DNA of 64,000 nucleotides from Lysobacteraceae bacterium CU05-9 (GTDB lineage: Bacteria; Pseudomonadota; Gammaproteobacteria; Xanthomonadales; Xanthomonadaceae), in contig SWJS01000001.1 in NCBI GenBank assembly GCA_007556525.1, forward strand, positions 216,346 through 280,345, written 5' to 3'. Of the stretch, positions 45,409-57,199 are shown piece after piece. The notes under the pieces are model-generated. The model made no database searches and had not been told where the DNA came from. It saw nothing but the letters and a program-made list of their open reading frames with translations. Position 1 is the first letter of the stretch. Every line of letters begins with the position of its first letter. The position numbers and the translations under genes were made by a program.

Positions 45409-45437
45409 TTGCGGGCGGTGCGGATATGCGCTAAAAT
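45409..45437 (+). promoter_or_regulatory. Sigma-70 promoter of rplU-rpmA
   Basis: TTGCGG at 45409-45414 and TAAAAT at 45432-45437 are separated by exactly 17 bases and lie 72 bp upstream of the rplU ATG. Confidence 0.7.
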
Positions 45438-45509
45438 TCCGCTTCTGTCTTCGCCCCCGGCGTACGGCAGGATTAATTGACCAAAATAACTACAGAGGAA
45501 TCTGGTCTC

Positions 45510-45833
45510 ATGTATGCAGTAATCGTTACAGGCGGTAAGCAACACCGCGTCATGCAAGGTGAAACCTTGCGTGTAGAGTTGCTCGGCGGCGTTGAAGCCG
45601 GCGACGAAATCAAGTTTGACAATGTGCTGATGCTCGGCGGTTCGGATGGCGTGACCATCGGCGACGCTTTGAAGGGCGCAACTGTCGCAGCTAAGGTTGT
45701 CGGTCATGGCCGTGCGGATAAGGTTCGCATCGTCAAGTTCCGTCGCCGTAAGCATCACCGTAAGCAGATGGGTCACCGTCAGCATTACACCGAAATTCAA
45801 ATCACCGGTATCACCGGTGGTGACAAGAAGTAA
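45510..45833 (+). CDS. rplU: 50S ribosomal protein L21
   Basis: A 107-residue protein starting [20 protein letters not shown] with the L21 signature [20 protein letters not shown] near its end. ATG 45510 has AGAGG upstream and is the family start; an in-frame TTG at 45477 is not needed. First gene of rplU-rpmA. Confidence 0.98.
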   Translation: MYAVIVTGGKQHRVMQGETLRVELLGGVEAGDEIKFDNVLMLGGSDGVTIGDALKGATVAAKVVGHGRADKVRIVKFRRRKHHRKQMGHRQHYTEIQITGITGGDKK

Positions 45834-45845
45834 GGAGAACAACTC

Positions 45846-47247
<1,402 letters not shown>

Positions 47248-47302
47248 GCAAACAATTTAGGCGTAAATTGGGAAGTCCCGTTACGGTTTTGAGGACTTCC
47301 GC

Positions 47303-47665
47303 ATGAGTTACGTCGATGGCTTCGTGGTGCCGGTCGATAAGGATCGGGTCGATGAGTACCGCAAGATCGCGCGCCGCTTCGGCAAAAAATGCATGGAACT
47401 CGGCGCCATCCAATACATGGAGTCGATCGAGGACGACGTGCCACCCGGCAACGTGACCTCGTTCGATATGGCTGTGCGCAAGGCTGCGTCGGAAGTGGTG
47501 TTTTTTTCCTTCATCATCTATCCGAACAAGCGCACACGTGATCGCATCAACAAAGCGATGATGTCGGATCCGGAGTGGGCCAACATGGACATGACGAAGG
47601 CGCCGATGAATGGGAAGACGATGATCTTCGGTGGCTTTAAACCGCTAGTTTCACTAGGCGGTTAA
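47303..47665 (+). CDS. DUF1428-family protein
   Basis: A 120-residue protein resembling YbaA/DUF1428 (dimeric alpha-beta barrel): MSYVDGFVVPVDKDRVDEYR, FSFIIYPNKRTRDRINKAMM, GKTMIFGGFKPLV. No catalytic residues are known for the family and its role is not established. It is monocistronic between obgE and rpsT; a palindromic repeat lies downstream. Confidence 0.88.
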   Translation: MSYVDGFVVPVDKDRVDEYRKIARRFGKKCMELGAIQYMESIEDDVPPGNVTSFDMAVRKAASEVVFFSFIIYPNKRTRDRINKAMMSDPEWANMDMTKAPMNGKTMIFGGFKPLVSLGG

Positions 47666-47735
47666 ACCACCGAGTTATAGGTAGAGGTAGACGATTTAGT
47701 GAAAGCCTGGCGGTTGCTGGGCTTTTGTTTTTCTT

Positions 47736-47780
47736 GGGGTGTCACAATTGTGGCAATCTGCCACAGTTGTGTCAGGGGAG
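47736..47780. repeat. Palindromic ACAATTGT repeat, short form (E5)
   Basis: GGGGTGTCACAATTGTGGCA followed by ATCTGCCACAGTTGTGTC forms a nested palindrome, with cores at 47744-47751 and 47763-47770, 19 bp apart as in E1. The left flank TTCTTGGGGTGT resembles the outer flanks of E3 and E4. It lies between the convergent DUF1428 and rpsT genes. Confidence 0.75.
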
Positions 47781-47840
47781 CGGCGCGCACGCCGCGCGCA
47801 GTACTCACTCCTCTAACTCTAACTCGTACTCCGCAACAAA

Positions 47841-47868
47841 AAAGACCGCTCGTTAGAGCGGTCTTTCA
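47841..47868 (-). terminator. Terminator of rpsT
   Basis: Minus strand AAGACCGCT and AGCGGTCTT pair around CTAACG (loop bases approximate), followed by TTTT. It lies 23 bp after the rpsT stop and could also stop plus-strand transcription. Confidence 0.9.
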
Positions 47869-47891
47869 TTTGTTGCGTGTTGTCGCGAAGC

Positions 47892-48164
47892 TTATGCGGC
47901 TTCGGACAGCGCCTTGATGCGTGCAGTCAGACGGCTCTTATGGCGAGCAGCTTTGTTCTTGTGGATGAGACCACGTGCACTCAGGCGATCCAGCACTGGT
48001 TGTGCGACGGCGAATGCAGACTTTGCACCTTCAACGTCGTTTTCGGCCAGGGCTTTGATCACCTTCTTCACGGACGTGCGCAGCATCGAGCGTTGGCTAG
48101 CGTTACGTGCGTTACGAACGACAGCTTGCTTGGCGCGCTTCTTGGCGGATTTGATGTTTGCCAC
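47892..48164 (-). CDS. rpsT: 30S ribosomal protein S20
   Basis: A 90-residue protein starting (M)[19 protein letters not shown], the S20 N-terminus, ending with [18 protein letters not shown]. The start codon is GTG at 48164, with AGGAATTTTTTCA upstream; a longer frame to 48221 has no S20-like sequence. E. coli rpsT also uses a non-ATG start, part of its autoregulation, so the rare start may be meaningful here. It diverges from murJ, the standard neighbourhood. Confidence 0.96.
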   Translation of the reverse strand: MANIKSAKKRAKQAVVRNARNASQRSMLRTSVKKVIKALAENDVEGAKSAFAVAQPVLDRLSARGLIHKNKAARHKSRLTARIKALSEAA

Positions 48165-48275
48165 TGAAAAAATTCCTGAAAATCGGTAATGAAGCTGGTT
48201 AGAATAGGGGTTTCTGAACAATCAGACGGAAAAGTATGACGGCTTTTTGCCCGTGCGTCAAGGTAAACCACTGAA

Positions 48276-49889
48276 ATGTCTATAGGTTTACTGCGTTCAG
48301 CCAGTATTTTTAGCGTGATGACCCTGATCAGCCGCATTTCGGGGCTGATTCGGGACCAAGTATACGCGATGCAGTTCGGCGCGAGCCCCGCGATGGACGC
48401 ATTTCTGGTGGCTTTTCGCATTCCGAATTTCATGCGCCGGATCAGTGCCGAAGGTGCGTTTAGCATGGCGTTCGTGCCGGTGCTGCAGGAGTACCGTGCG
48501 AAGGTGACGCCGACGGAAGTGCGCGACCTCATCGATAAAGTTGCGGGGACGTTGACGGCGGGGCTGGTGGTGCTGACGGCGGCGGGTGTTTTGGCAGCGC
48601 CGTGGGTGATGCGTGTGTTCGCGCCGGGGTTTGCGCCGGGCAGTGAACAGTTTGCGTTGGCTGCGGAATTATTGCGGATTACGTTTCCGTATATTTTGCT
48701 GATTTCGTTGTCGGCGATGGTCGGCGGAATTCTCAATAGTTATGGGAATTTTGCGATACCTGCATTGACGCCGGTGCTGATGAATCTTGCGATGATTTTT
48801 GCGGCGTTGGTGATGGCGCCGATGTTCGCGGTGCCGGTGACGGCGTTGGCGTGGGGTGTGTTTGCGGCGGGTGTTTTGCAACTTGCATTTCAATTGCCGT
48901 CGTTGGCGAAGCTTGGATTGTTGCCGCGGTTGAAGTTCGGCTTCGATCATGCCGGCGTGCGAAAAATACTTAAATTGATGGGTCCAACGCTGTTTGGCTC
49001 GAGTGTCGCGCAAGTCAATTTGCTGTTGAATACGGTGATCGCGACGTTCCTGTTTGCCGGCTCGGTGACGTGGTTGTATTACTCCGATCGTTTGCTGGAA
49101 TTTCCGTTGGGAATTTTCGGTGTGGCGGTGGGTACGGTGATCTTGCCGCATCTGGCGAAGCAACACGCCAGCGAAAATCACGACGGTTATTCGCGCGGTT
49201 TGGATTGGGGTTTCCAACTGTGTTTGTTGATCGGCATTCCTGCGTGCGTGGGATTGATGCTGTGTGCGAAGGGTGTTTTGGCAACGTTGTTTATGTACGG
49301 CAAGTTCAACGAATTGGATTTGCGGATGACGACGTTGAGTTTGGTTTGTCAGGCGATTGCGATTCCGGCGTTCCTGTTGGTGAAGGTGTTGGCGCCGGCG
49401 TTTTATTCGAGGCAGGACACGCGCACGCCGGTGAAGGCGGCGGTGAGTTCGATCATCGTCAACATCGTGAGCTTGGCGTTGCTGATCTGGGGCGTCATGC
49501 ATTTCACGGATGCAGGTCGCGCGGCGATGGCTTCGGATGGATCGTTATTTGCAGCGATGGGTCAGGTGCCCGGATTGCATGCGACGTTGGCGTGCGCGAT
49601 TGCGTTGGCCGGTTGGGCGAATGCGTTGCAATTGGGATGGTCGTTGCGTAAAGCCAAAATCTATTCTCCCGGCCGTGATTGGCTGCGTTTCCTTCGCATC
49701 GTGGTTTTGGCGACCGTCGTGATGGCGTTGGTCGTTGCGGTGTTTGCTTGGCGTTGGGATGCGTGGGCGCAGTGGTCGCCGATGCAGCGGGCATGGCGTT
49801 TGGTGACGATGGTTGGCACCGGTGGCGTGACGTACTTTGCGATGCTGTGGTTGCAAGGCTTGCGGCCCGCGGATTTGAAGGGGCATTAA
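48276..49889 (+). CDS. murJ: Lipid II flippase MurJ
   Basis: A 537-residue inner-membrane protein of the MOP superfamily with about 14 hydrophobic segments. It begins LLRSASIFSVMTLISRISGL and has IPNFMRRISAEGAFSMAFVP, conserved Arg-containing cavity helices, and VKVLAPAFYSRQDTRTPVK. It moves lipid II to the periplasmic side for peptidoglycan synthesis. First gene of murJ-ribF-ileS-lspA-ispH. Confidence 0.96.
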   Translation: MSIGLLRSASIFSVMTLISRISGLIRDQVYAMQFGASPAMDAFLVAFRIPNFMRRISAEGAFSMAFVPVLQEYRAKVTPTEVRDLIDKVAGTLTAGLVVLTAAGVLAAPWVMRVFAPGFAPGSEQFALAAELLRITFPYILLISLSAMVGGILNSYGNFAIPALTPVLMNLAMIFAALVMAPMFAVPVTALAWGVFAAGVLQLAFQLPSLAKLGLLPRLKFGFDHAGVRKILKLMGPTLFGSSVAQVNLLLNTVIATFLFAGSVTWLYYSDRLLEFPLGIFGVAVGTVILPHLAKQHASENHDGYSRGLDWGFQLCLLIGIPACVGLMLCAKGVLATLFMYGKFNELDLRMTTLSLVCQAIAIPAFLLVKVLAPAFYSRQDTRTPVKAAVSSIIVNIVSLALLIWGVMHFTDAGRAAMASDGSLFAAMGQVPGLHATLACAIALAGWANALQLGWSLRKAKIYSPGRDWLRFLRIVVLATVVMALVVAVFAWRWDAWAQWSPMQRAWRLVTMVGTGGVTYFAMLWLQGLRPADLKGH

Positions 49890-49916
49890 GTCAGCTTGCG
49901 CTATAATTTATCGGTT

Positions 49917-50870
49917 ATGGGCAGGCTTTTTCGCGACATCGACGGAGATGTAATTTCTCCTCAAGGTAGTGTGGTTTGCATCGGTGCGTTTGATGGTCTG
50001 CATTCGGGACATCGTGCGTTGGTGCGTCACACGGTTGCCCGTGCGCGTGAGTTGGGATTGCCTGCCGTTGCGTTGACGTTTGAACCTTTGCCGCGTGAGT
50101 ATTTCGCGCGTGATGAGAAGCATGCGCGGTTGATGTTGCCGGCTTCGAAAGCGAAGGCATTGTGGGCCGAAGGCATCGACGTTGTTGGCTTGCTGCGTTT
50201 CAACGAAGCGATGACGAAGATGACGCCCCGTGAATTTTCGCAACGGATTTTGTTCCAGCGGTTGCGTGCGAAGGAAGTTTGGGTCGGTCCCGGATTTGCT
50301 TACGGCAACAAGCGTGCCGGCAGTTTGCAAACCTTGCGCGACGAAGGCGCGGAGTTTGGCTTCAGCGCGAACGAGATCGAAACATTCCTGATTGATGGTG
50401 CGCGCGTGTCGAGCACGGCAATTCGCAATGCGTTGAGTGAAGGGGACTTTGCTTATGCCGCGAAAGGGTTGGGCAAGCCGTACACGATTCGATCGCGCGT
50501 CGTGCATGGTGCGAAGCTTGGACGGACGTTGGGTTTCCCGACCGCGAATTTGCGCTTCGGACATTACCGTCCTGTTTTGCACGGGATTTATGCGTGCTGG
50601 GCGACTTTGGCGAATGGCGAGAAGTTGCCGGCAGTGGCGAGCTTCGGTACGCGACCCACGGTGAACGGCAAGGAACCTTTGCTGGAAGTTCACCTGTTTG
50701 ATTTTGATGCAGAAATTTATGGCGAAGTCCTGGACGTCGAATTCGTGGCGAAAATCCGTGACGAAGAGAAGTTCGATTCGCTGGAAGAACTAACGACACA
50801 AATGGTGCAGGACGCAGATGATGCGCGCGCCATTCTTTACCAACAACGACAACAACGGGCGAGTGCGTGA
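49917..50870 (+). CDS. ribF: Bifunctional riboflavin kinase/FAD synthetase
   Basis: A 317-residue enzyme making FMN and FAD. The N-terminal nucleotidyltransferase has [16 protein letters not shown] and [15 protein letters not shown]; the C-terminal kinase has [15 protein letters not shown] and [19 protein letters not shown] 49917 has no Shine-Dalgarno; a perfect TATAAT ends 9 bases ahead of it, suggesting an internal promoter with a leaderless or near-leaderless transcript. Overlaps ileS by GTGA. Confidence 0.96.
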   Translation: MGRLFRDIDGDVISPQGSVVCIGAFDGLHSGHRALVRHTVARARELGLPAVALTFEPLPREYFARDEKHARLMLPASKAKALWAEGIDVVGLLRFNEAMTKMTPREFSQRILFQRLRAKEVWVGPGFAYGNKRAGSLQTLRDEGAEFGFSANEIETFLIDGARVSSTAIRNALSEGDFAYAAKGLGKPYTIRSRVVHGAKLGRTLGFPTANLRFGHYRPVLHGIYACWATLANGEKLPAVASFGTRPTVNGKEPLLEVHLFDFDAEIYGEVLDVEFVAKIRDEEKFDSLEELTTQMVQDADDARAILYQQRQQRASA

Positions 50871-53713
50871 GCAACGAGAATCCATATAAGTCCACTTTGC
50901 TGCTGCCGGAAACGGAGTTTCCGATGCGCGGTGATTTGCCGAAGCGTGAACCGAAGACGCTGGAACGCTGGGAAAGCGAAGGCATGTACGCGAAGATCCA
51001 GGAGTTCACGAAGGATCGTGCGAAGTCTTTCGTGCTGCATGATGGTCCGCCGTATGCGAACGGTGTGATTCACATCGGACATGCGTTGAACAAGATTCTC
51101 AAGGACATCGTCGTCAAGTCGAAGTTGATGGACAACCATCGCGCGCCGTATGTGCCGGGTTGGGATTGCCATGGTTTGCCGATTGAAATCGCTGTGGAGA
51201 AGAAGTTCGGCAAAGTCGGTACCAAGTTGAACGCGGATGAGTTCCGCGAGAAGTGCCGTGAGTACGCGCGCGAACAAGTCGACATCCAACGCAAGGATTT
51301 CAAGCGTCTCGGTGTTCTCGGCGATTGGGAAAATCCGTATTTGTCCATGGACCGCAAGTTTGAAGCGGACATGGTGCGTGGTCTTTCCAAAATCTACGAT
51401 CGCGGTCATGTCGTGCGCGGTGCGAAGCCAGTCTATTGGTGTTTCGATTGTGGCTCTGCATTGGCAGAAGCTGAAATCGAATATGCCGACAAGGATTCTC
51501 TGGCCGTTGACGTTGCTTATGAAGCGGTTGAGAGTTCACGCTTCGCTTCGTTATTTGCGTTTGATTTGCCGGAAGGTGCAGTCATCGCGATGCCAATCTG
51601 GACAACGACGGTATGGACGTTGCCAGCTTCGATCGCCGTATCGATTGGTGGCGATCTCGAATACGCATTGATGGAAGGTACAGCGTTGCCGAACGGCACG
51701 AAGCGTTACTTGATCGTCGCGAAGGATTTGGTTGCATCGGCTGCGAAGCGTTATGGCATCGAAGAGCCGGTCGTTGTTGCGACATCTATCGGCAGCGATT
51801 TTGAAGGTGAGCGTTTGCAGCATCCGTTTTATGCGGAGCGCACGTTGCCGGTGTTGCTCGGTGATCACGTGTCGGCAGAAGACGGTACGGGTATCGTCCA
51901 CACTGCGGCGGGTCACGGTGCAGACGACTATGCGGTTTCCTTGAAGTACGGTTTAGTCGATCAGTACACGGCCGCGCAAATCAATCCGGTCGATGGTGGT
52001 GGTGTTTACTTGCAAGGAACGCCGGATGCCGCAGGCACGCCGTTGGCTGGAACGCACATCTGGAAGGCGAACGACAACATCGTGCCGGTGTTGGTTGCGA
52101 ATGGAACACTGCTTGCGCAAGCGCCGTTGCGTCACTCGTATCCGAACTGCTGGCGTCACAAGAAGCCGGTGATTTTCCGTGCGACGCCGCAGTGGTTTAT
52201 CTCGATGGATAAGGAAGGTTTGCGTTCGGACGCATTGAACGCGATCGGTCATGTCGAGTGGACACCATCGTGGGGTGAAGCGCGCATTCATGGCATGGTC
52301 GAAGGCCGTCCGGATTGGACGATCTCGCGCCAGCGGACGTGGGGTGTGCCGATTCCATTTTTTATCCATAACGAAACGGCGGAGCCGCATCCGAATACGC
52401 CGGAGTTGATGGAGCGTGTTGCTGCGTTGATCGAAGAGCAGGGCATTGATGTCTGGTGGTCGTTGGATCCTGCAACGTTACTTGGCGATGAAGCGTCGCA
52501 ATATTCAAAGACGACGGACGTGCTTGACGTGTGGTTTGACTCGGGTTCGACGCATGAAACGGTGTTGATGCAGCGTCCTGATTTGTATCGTCCGGCGGAT
52601 CTGTATCTGGAAGGTTCGGATCAGCATCGCGGTTGGTTCCAGTCGTCGTTGTTGACGTCGGTCGCGATGACCGGCGATGCGCCGTATCGTCAAGTGTTGA
52701 CGCATGGTTTTACGGTGGATGCGCAAGGTCGCAAAATGTCGAAGTCAATCGGCAACGTGATCGCGCCTCAGAAGGTGATCGACAACATGGGCGCCGATGT
52801 TTTGCGTCTGTGGGTTGCGTCGGCGGATTACTCGGCGGAGATTACGGTCTCCGATGAGATCTTCAAGCGCACCTCGGAAATGTACCGTCGCGTGCGCAAT
52901 ACTTCGCGTATTTTGCTGGCGAACATCAATGGGTTTGATCCTGCGACGCAGCTGGTTCCGGTGGAAGATATGTTGCCGCTCGATCAATGGATTGTTGATC
53001 GCGCGTATCAAGTGCAGCAAACGATCATCGATGCCTACACGCGTTATGACTTCGCGGAAGTGGTGCAGGAGTTGATGAATTTTTGCTCGGTGGATCTGGG
53101 CTCGTTGTATGTCGATATCACGAAGGACCGTCTGTACACGATGAAGGCGGATGCGTTTGCGCGCCGTTCGGCTCAGTCGGCGATGTATAACGTGGTGGCG
53201 GCGATGACGCGTTGGATGGCGCCGATTTTGTCGTATACCGCTGACGAAATTTGGTCGTTCATTCCCGGCGAAAAGGTCGACAGCATTTGGTTCGCAACGT
53301 GGCACGAAGGTTTGCAGGCGATGCCATCGTCCGCGAAAATTTCTGCCGAATCGTTCGAGCGTCTGTTCGATATCCGCGAAAAGGTCTACAAAGTCCTCGA
53401 GCCAATGCGTGCCAATGGTGAGATCGGCGCGGCGTTGGATGCGGAGATTACGTTGGAAGCGGATGCGCGTGATCAGAACTTCCTGTCGCCAATGGTTGAC
53501 GAGTTGCGCTTCCTGTTCATCACGGGTGACGTGCATGTGCGTGCTGCGGATAAGGCGGAGTTATCGATTCTTGCGGCGCCAACTGCCGCGCCGAAATGTG
53601 GTCGCTGCTGGCAGCACCGTGCGGACGTTGGATCGAATGCTGCGCATCCGATTTTGTGCGCACGCTGTGTCGAAAACGTCGATGGTCCAGGCGAAACACG
53701 GGAGTGGTTCTAA
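50867..53713 (+). CDS. ileS: Isoleucyl-tRNA synthetase
   Basis: A 948-residue class I synthetase. HIGH motif at [25 protein letters not shown] loop at [11 protein letters not shown], the editing domain between them ([13 protein letters not shown]), tRNA-binding [11 protein letters not shown], and a C-terminal zinc finger [16 protein letters not shown]. The start is GTG 50867, overlapping the ribF stop. Length standard. Confidence 0.97.
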   Translation: MSNENPYKSTLLLPETEFPMRGDLPKREPKTLERWESEGMYAKIQEFTKDRAKSFVLHDGPPYANGVIHIGHALNKILKDIVVKSKLMDNHRAPYVPGWDCHGLPIEIAVEKKFGKVGTKLNADEFREKCREYAREQVDIQRKDFKRLGVLGDWENPYLSMDRKFEADMVRGLSKIYDRGHVVRGAKPVYWCFDCGSALAEAEIEYADKDSLAVDVAYEAVESSRFASLFAFDLPEGAVIAMPIWTTTVWTLPASIAVSIGGDLEYALMEGTALPNGTKRYLIVAKDLVASAAKRYGIEEPVVVATSIGSDFEGERLQHPFYAERTLPVLLGDHVSAEDGTGIVHTAAGHGADDYAVSLKYGLVDQYTAAQINPVDGGGVYLQGTPDAAGTPLAGTHIWKANDNIVPVLVANGTLLAQAPLRHSYPNCWRHKKPVIFRATPQWFISMDKEGLRSDALNAIGHVEWTPSWGEARIHGMVEGRPDWTISRQRTWGVPIPFFIHNETAEPHPNTPELMERVAALIEEQGIDVWWSLDPATLLGDEASQYSKTTDVLDVWFDSGSTHETVLMQRPDLYRPADLYLEGSDQHRGWFQSSLLTSVAMTGDAPYRQVLTHGFTVDAQGRKMSKSIGNVIAPQKVIDNMGADVLRLWVASADYSAEITVSDEIFKRTSEMYRRVRNTSRILLANINGFDPATQLVPVEDMLPLDQWIVDRAYQVQQTIIDAYTRYDFAEVVQELMNFCSVDLGSLYVDITKDRLYTMKADAFARRSAQSAMYNVVAAMTRWMAPILSYTADEIWSFIPGEKVDSIWFATWHEGLQAMPSSAKISAESFERLFDIREKVYKVLEPMRANGEIGAALDAEITLEADARDQNFLSPMVDELRFLFITGDVHVRAADKAELSILAAPTAAPKCGRCWQHRADVGSNAAHPILCARCVENVDGPGETREWF

Positions 53714-54222
53714 TGCGTAAGACTTTGGTATCGCCCAATGCGTTGGTGTGGCTGGTCTTGTCGGTGGTTGTGATCATCCTGGATCAACTGACCAAGGAAT
53801 GGGTTTTGAAAGCGTTGCCGGAATTCCAACCGATCACGGTGATCGATGGCTTCTGGAATTGGTATCGCACATACAACAAGGGCGCGGCGTTTAGCTTCCT
53901 GAGTAATGCCGGTGGTTGGCAGCACTTCCTGTTCAGTGGGTTGGCGATTGTGATTTCGCTGGTGCTGATGTTCTGGCTGTCGCGTACGCCGCGCAAGGAT
54001 TGGCAATCCGCCATTCCATTTGCGTTGGTCATTGGTGGTGCGCTCGGTAACGTCCTCGACCGTTTCCGCCATGGTCATGTGGTGGACTTCATCCAGTGGT
54101 ATTACGGTGATTTTTACTGGCCTGCATTCAACATTGCTGACGCAGCGATTGTTGGGGGTGCGGTTATGATGGTTGTATTCAGCCTGTTTTCTAATGACAA
54201 ACCGGAGACGGCGAAAGTTTAA
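53713..54222 (+). CDS. lspA: Lipoprotein signal peptidase
   Basis: A 169-residue inner-membrane aspartyl protease with four membrane segments that removes signal peptides from diacylated prolipoproteins. Conserved pieces: [29 protein letters not shown], and the catalytic Asp motifs [16 protein letters not shown] and FNIADAAI. Its ATG shares a base with the ileS stop. PstS and the SUMF1 protein of this window are likely substrates of the pathway. Confidence 0.96.
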   Translation: MRKTLVSPNALVWLVLSVVVIILDQLTKEWVLKALPEFQPITVIDGFWNWYRTYNKGAAFSFLSNAGGWQHFLFSGLAIVISLVLMFWLSRTPRKDWQSAIPFALVIGGALGNVLDRFRHGHVVDFIQWYYGDFYWPAFNIADAAIVGGAVMMVVFSLFSNDKPETAKV

Positions 54223-54224
54223 TC

Positions 54225-55178
54225 ATGGACATCATTCTTGCTAACCCACGTGGCTTCTGTGCCGGTGTTGATCGTGCGATTGAAATCGTCAAGCGCGCTT
54301 TGGAAATGCTCGGTGCGCCGATCTATGTGCGTCACGAAGTCGTGCATAACCGTTTCGTCGTGAATGATTTGCGCGAACGCGGTGCGATCTTCGTCGAAGA
54401 GCTTGATGAAGTGCCGGATGGGGCGACGGTGATTTTTTCGGCGCATGGTGTTTCCAAGGCTGTGCGTGCCGAAGCAGAGCGCCGTGGCTTGCAAGTGTTC
54501 GATGCGACGTGTCCATTGGTGACGAAGGTGCATCTCGAAGTGTCGCGTCATTGCCGCGCCGGTGATGACGTCATCTTGATTGGTCACGAAGGTCACCCGG
54601 AAGTGGAAGGCACGATGGGGCAGTGGGAACGCATGGGCGCCAGCGGCAACATGTATCTCGTTGAAGACGTCGAAGATGTCCAGGAGTTGGTGGTCTCCCA
54701 ACCGGATAAGCTTGCCTATACATCGCAAACGACGTTGTCGGTGGATGACACGCGTTCGGTGATTGAAGCATTGCGCGCGAAATTCCCGCTGATTCAAGGT
54801 CCCAAGAACGACGACATTTGTTACGCAACCCAGAACCGTCAAGATGCCGTGCGCGATTTGGCAGCAGATACCGAGCTGGTGTTAGTGGTTGGTTCCGTCA
54901 ATTCGTCGAACTCGAATCGATTGGCCGAGCTCGCTCAACGCCAAGGTGTTGAAGCGTATTTGATCGACGATGCGGATGACATTGATCCGAAGTGGCTGGA
55001 AGGTCGTTCGCGCGTTGGCGTGACTGCAGGTGCTTCTGCGCCGGACATTCTCGTGCGTGGTGTGATTGCTCGCATCGCCGATCTGTCCGGTGGTGCGAAG
55101 CTTTCCGAACTCAGCGGTGTCACCGAAGATATGGTGTTCGCTTTGCCGAAGGAATTACGACTGCGTTTGGTCGATTAG
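54225..55178 (+). CDS. ispH: 4-hydroxy-3-methylbut-2-enyl diphosphate reductase
   Basis: A 317-residue iron-sulfur enzyme, last step of the MEP isoprenoid pathway. The three cluster cysteines lie in [25 protein letters not shown] and [10 protein letters not shown]; the catalytic Glu is in [10 protein letters not shown]. Starts 2 bp after lspA. It overlaps the convergent Lrp gene by three to four bases. Confidence 0.97.
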   Translation: MDIILANPRGFCAGVDRAIEIVKRALEMLGAPIYVRHEVVHNRFVVNDLRERGAIFVEELDEVPDGATVIFSAHGVSKAVRAEAERRGLQVFDATCPLVTKVHLEVSRHCRAGDDVILIGHEGHPEVEGTMGQWERMGASGNMYLVEDVEDVQELVVSQPDKLAYTSQTTLSVDDTRSVIEALRAKFPLIQGPKNDDICYATQNRQDAVRDLAADTELVLVVGSVNSSNSNRLAELAQRQGVEAYLIDDADDIDPKWLEGRSRVGVTAGASAPDILVRGVIARIADLSGGAKLSELSGVTEDMVFALPKELRLRLVD

Positions 55179-55690
55179 GGAATGGCGATGGCTGTGTCGG
55201 TTTTGACACGGTCCAACACGATGTAGGTCGCATAACGGTCGACCATTTCATTCTCCGCGAAAAGCATCCTCGTCAGCCGCTCATACGCGGGCATGTCTGA
55301 CGCCACGATGATCAGCACCAAACTCACGCCACCGGTGACGTAATAGCACTGCTGCACCTCCGGGACGTTGCTAAACATGTCCTTGATGCGGTCCACCGTG
55401 GTCGCGCGCTCATCGCGTAAATGCACGTCCACAATTGCGGTGATCGTTGCCGCCACTTTGTGCGGGTCGACGAGGGCGACGTTGCCGGTAATGATCCCAC
55501 TGCTTTCCATCGCGGCGATGCGTCGTTGCACAGCCGCTGCGGAGAGGTTCACTTGTTCAGCGATTTCGCGTTGCGGCGTTTTGTTGTCCTTCTGCAAGAC
55601 GCGCAAAATCATCCGGTCAAAACGATCCAAATCATGCTGGAGATACGCGGGTCTTTTGGTGGCTTTCGGCATGGTGAGTGAATGTTGCAT
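55175..55690 (-). CDS. Lrp/AsnC-family transcriptional regulator
   Basis: A 171-residue DNA-binding protein. Winged helix at about 25-75 ([40 protein letters not shown]) and a RAM effector-binding domain (VEQCYY-type segment [20 protein letters not shown]). Effector unknown, probably an amino acid. It is divergent from an EamA exporter 54 bp away, which it may regulate. Start could also be ATG 55672 (MPKATKRP); neither has a strong ribosome-binding site. Confidence 0.92.
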   Translation of the reverse strand: MQHSLTMPKATKRPAYLQHDLDRFDRMILRVLQKDNKTPQREIAEQVNLSAAAVQRRIAAMESSGIITGNVALVDPHKVAATITAIVDVHLRDERATTVDRIKDMFSNVPEVQQCYYVTGGVSLVLIIVASDMPAYERLTRMLFAENEMVDRYATYIVLDRVKTDTAIAIP

Positions 55691-55744
55691 TTGGTGGCGT
55701 GGTTTAGGGTCATTCTATCGCTTGAATGAGTGTAAATTGCATGG

Positions 55745-56740
55745 ATGTCGAATGTGATGCCCCTTGCTACCGCTGATAAGGCCCAATCTGATCGCATGCG
55801 CGGACTCGGGTATGGGATTGGGACGGGTGCGTTGTGGGGGTTGGTGTTCCTGGCGCCGGAGTTGGTGCGCGACTTCAAGCCGCTCGACATCGCCGTGGGT
55901 CGCTACTTGGTTTACGGCTTACTGTCGATGATGTTGATCGCGCCGCGGTGGCGTTCGATCGCATCGCGGTTGGGTCGTTCGGACATCTGGCGTCTGGCGT
56001 GGTTGGCGATGCTCGGCAATACCGTGTACTACATTTTCCTGGCCAAATCCGTGCAGTCGGGCGGAGTGGCGTTGGCGTCATTGCTGATGGGTTTTATCCC
56101 GGTCACAGTTACCGTGATTGGCAGTTTGGAGCAGGGTGCGGTCAAGTTCGTTCGCTTGTTGCCGTCGATCATCTTGTGTTTGCTTGGTGGTGCGTTCATC
56201 GGTTGGGATGCGTTGAGTGAGTCGTCGCTGCGTTCAACGCAGGAGTCGTTGGTTGGCTTGGCATTCGGCATTGCAGCATTGGCTTCGTGGACTGCCTATG
56301 CGGTTGGTAACGCGCGTTATCTCCGCCGGGAAAAAAGCGAGACCGCCCACGACTGGAACTTGCTCATCGGATTGATGACGGGTCTGCAGGCGTTGGTGTT
56401 GATTCCGATGGCTTGGATGGGTGACGTGTCCGCGCATTCGTTGGAAGCGTGGTCGCGCTTGCTCGGGGTCTCGGTTGGCTTGGCGATCCTGTGTTCGTTG
56501 CTCGGTAATTTATTCTGGAACCGCGCAAGCCAATTGCTGCCGATGACGATGGTCGGTCAGATGATTGTGTTTGAGACGGTTTTCGCCTTGATTTATGGGC
56601 TCTTGTGGGAGCAGCGCTTGCCCACCGTGTTCGAGATGTTGGCGATGGTGTGCGTGATTGCGAGTGTGCTTGCCTGCGTTGCCGCGCATCCGCGTTCACC
56701 CAACAAAAAAGCCCGCGTCTCATCAACGCAGGCTTCTTGA
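55745..56740 (+). CDS. EamA/DMT-family transporter
   Basis: A 331-residue inner-membrane protein with about ten membrane segments and two EamA repeats (GIGTGALWGLVFLAPELVRD, AFGIAALASWTAYAVGNARY). DMT carriers export metabolites, often amino acids or purines. Divergent from an Lrp-type regulator, a common pairing for amino-acid exporters, so export of an amino acid sensed by that regulator is a reasonable guess. Ends just before the tRNA-Thr terminator. Confidence 0.9.
   Translation: MSNVMPLATADKAQSDRMRGLGYGIGTGALWGLVFLAPELVRDFKPLDIAVGRYLVYGLLSMMLIAPRWRSIASRLGRSDIWRLAWLAMLGNTVYYIFLAKSVQSGGVALASLLMGFIPVTVTVIGSLEQGAVKFVRLLPSIILCLLGGAFIGWDALSESSLRSTQESLVGLAFGIAALASWTAYAVGNARYLRREKSETAHDWNLLIGLMTGLQALVLIPMAWMGDVSAHSLEAWSRLLGVSVGLAILCSLLGNLFWNRASQLLPMTMVGQMIVFETVFALIYGLLWEQRLPTVFEMLAMVCVIASVLACVAAHPRSPNKKARVSSTQAS
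56705..56733 (-). terminator. Terminator of tRNA-Thr
   Basis: Minus strand GCCTGCGT and ACGCGGGC form an 8-bp stem with one G-U pair around TGATGAG, followed by six T. It overlaps the last codons of the EamA gene. Confidence 0.85.
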
Positions 56741-56747
56741 ATTTGAA

Positions 56748-56823
56748 TGGTGCCGGAAATAGGAATCGAACCTACGACCTCATCATTACGAATGACGCGC
56801 TCTACCAACTGAGCTATTCCGGC
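56748..56823 (-). tRNA. tRNA-Thr(CGT)
   Basis: A 76-nt minus-strand gene: GCCGGAATAGCTCAGTTGG, anticodon arm GTCATTCGTAATGAT with anticodon CGT, T-arm GTAGGTTCGATTCCTAT and encoded CCA. It decodes ACG. Confidence 0.97.
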
Positions 56824-56938
56824 ATCAAGTCGGATATTTTAGCCCGAAAAAAATCATTCGGCAACACCCAATTCCGTCTCATTGAGGGAGATCGCGGCGG
56901 TAGAAACTGGCTCCAACGCAACTTGAGGAGACATCGCC

Positions 56939-57199
56939 ATGATTACCACCAGCATTTTGCTTATCAGCCTGTTGAAGTCCTATGTCATCGTCGGACTGAT
57001 CTCGGTCGCCATCATGCCGAAGACGCGCCAAGTCATCGCCGCTGCGCTTAGCCGTGCCGGTTTGCGTCGCACGCCAGTCTGGGCGTACGCGCTGTATTGC
57101 GCGGGTGTGGCGGCATCGACGGCGTTGGTGTGGCCACAGATCCTGCGCCGCGCCTACGTCACTCCGGAGCGGACTCAGGCTCAGGCTCAACGGCGCTAA
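56939..57199 (+). CDS. Small two-segment membrane protein, unknown
   Basis: An 86-residue protein with a hydrophobic N-terminal segment (SILLISLLKSYVIVGLISVA) and a second at about 47-65 (VWAYALYCAGVAASTALVWP), then a charged Gln/Arg tail. GAGGAGA lies 7 bases before ATG 56939, an unusually good ribosome-binding site, which supports expression. It overlaps the convergent RNase D gene by 41 bp. Not recognised. Confidence 0.65.
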   Translation: MITTSILLISLLKSYVIVGLISVAIMPKTRQVIAAALSRAGLRRTPVWAYALYCAGVAASTALVWPQILRRAYVTPERTQAQAQRR

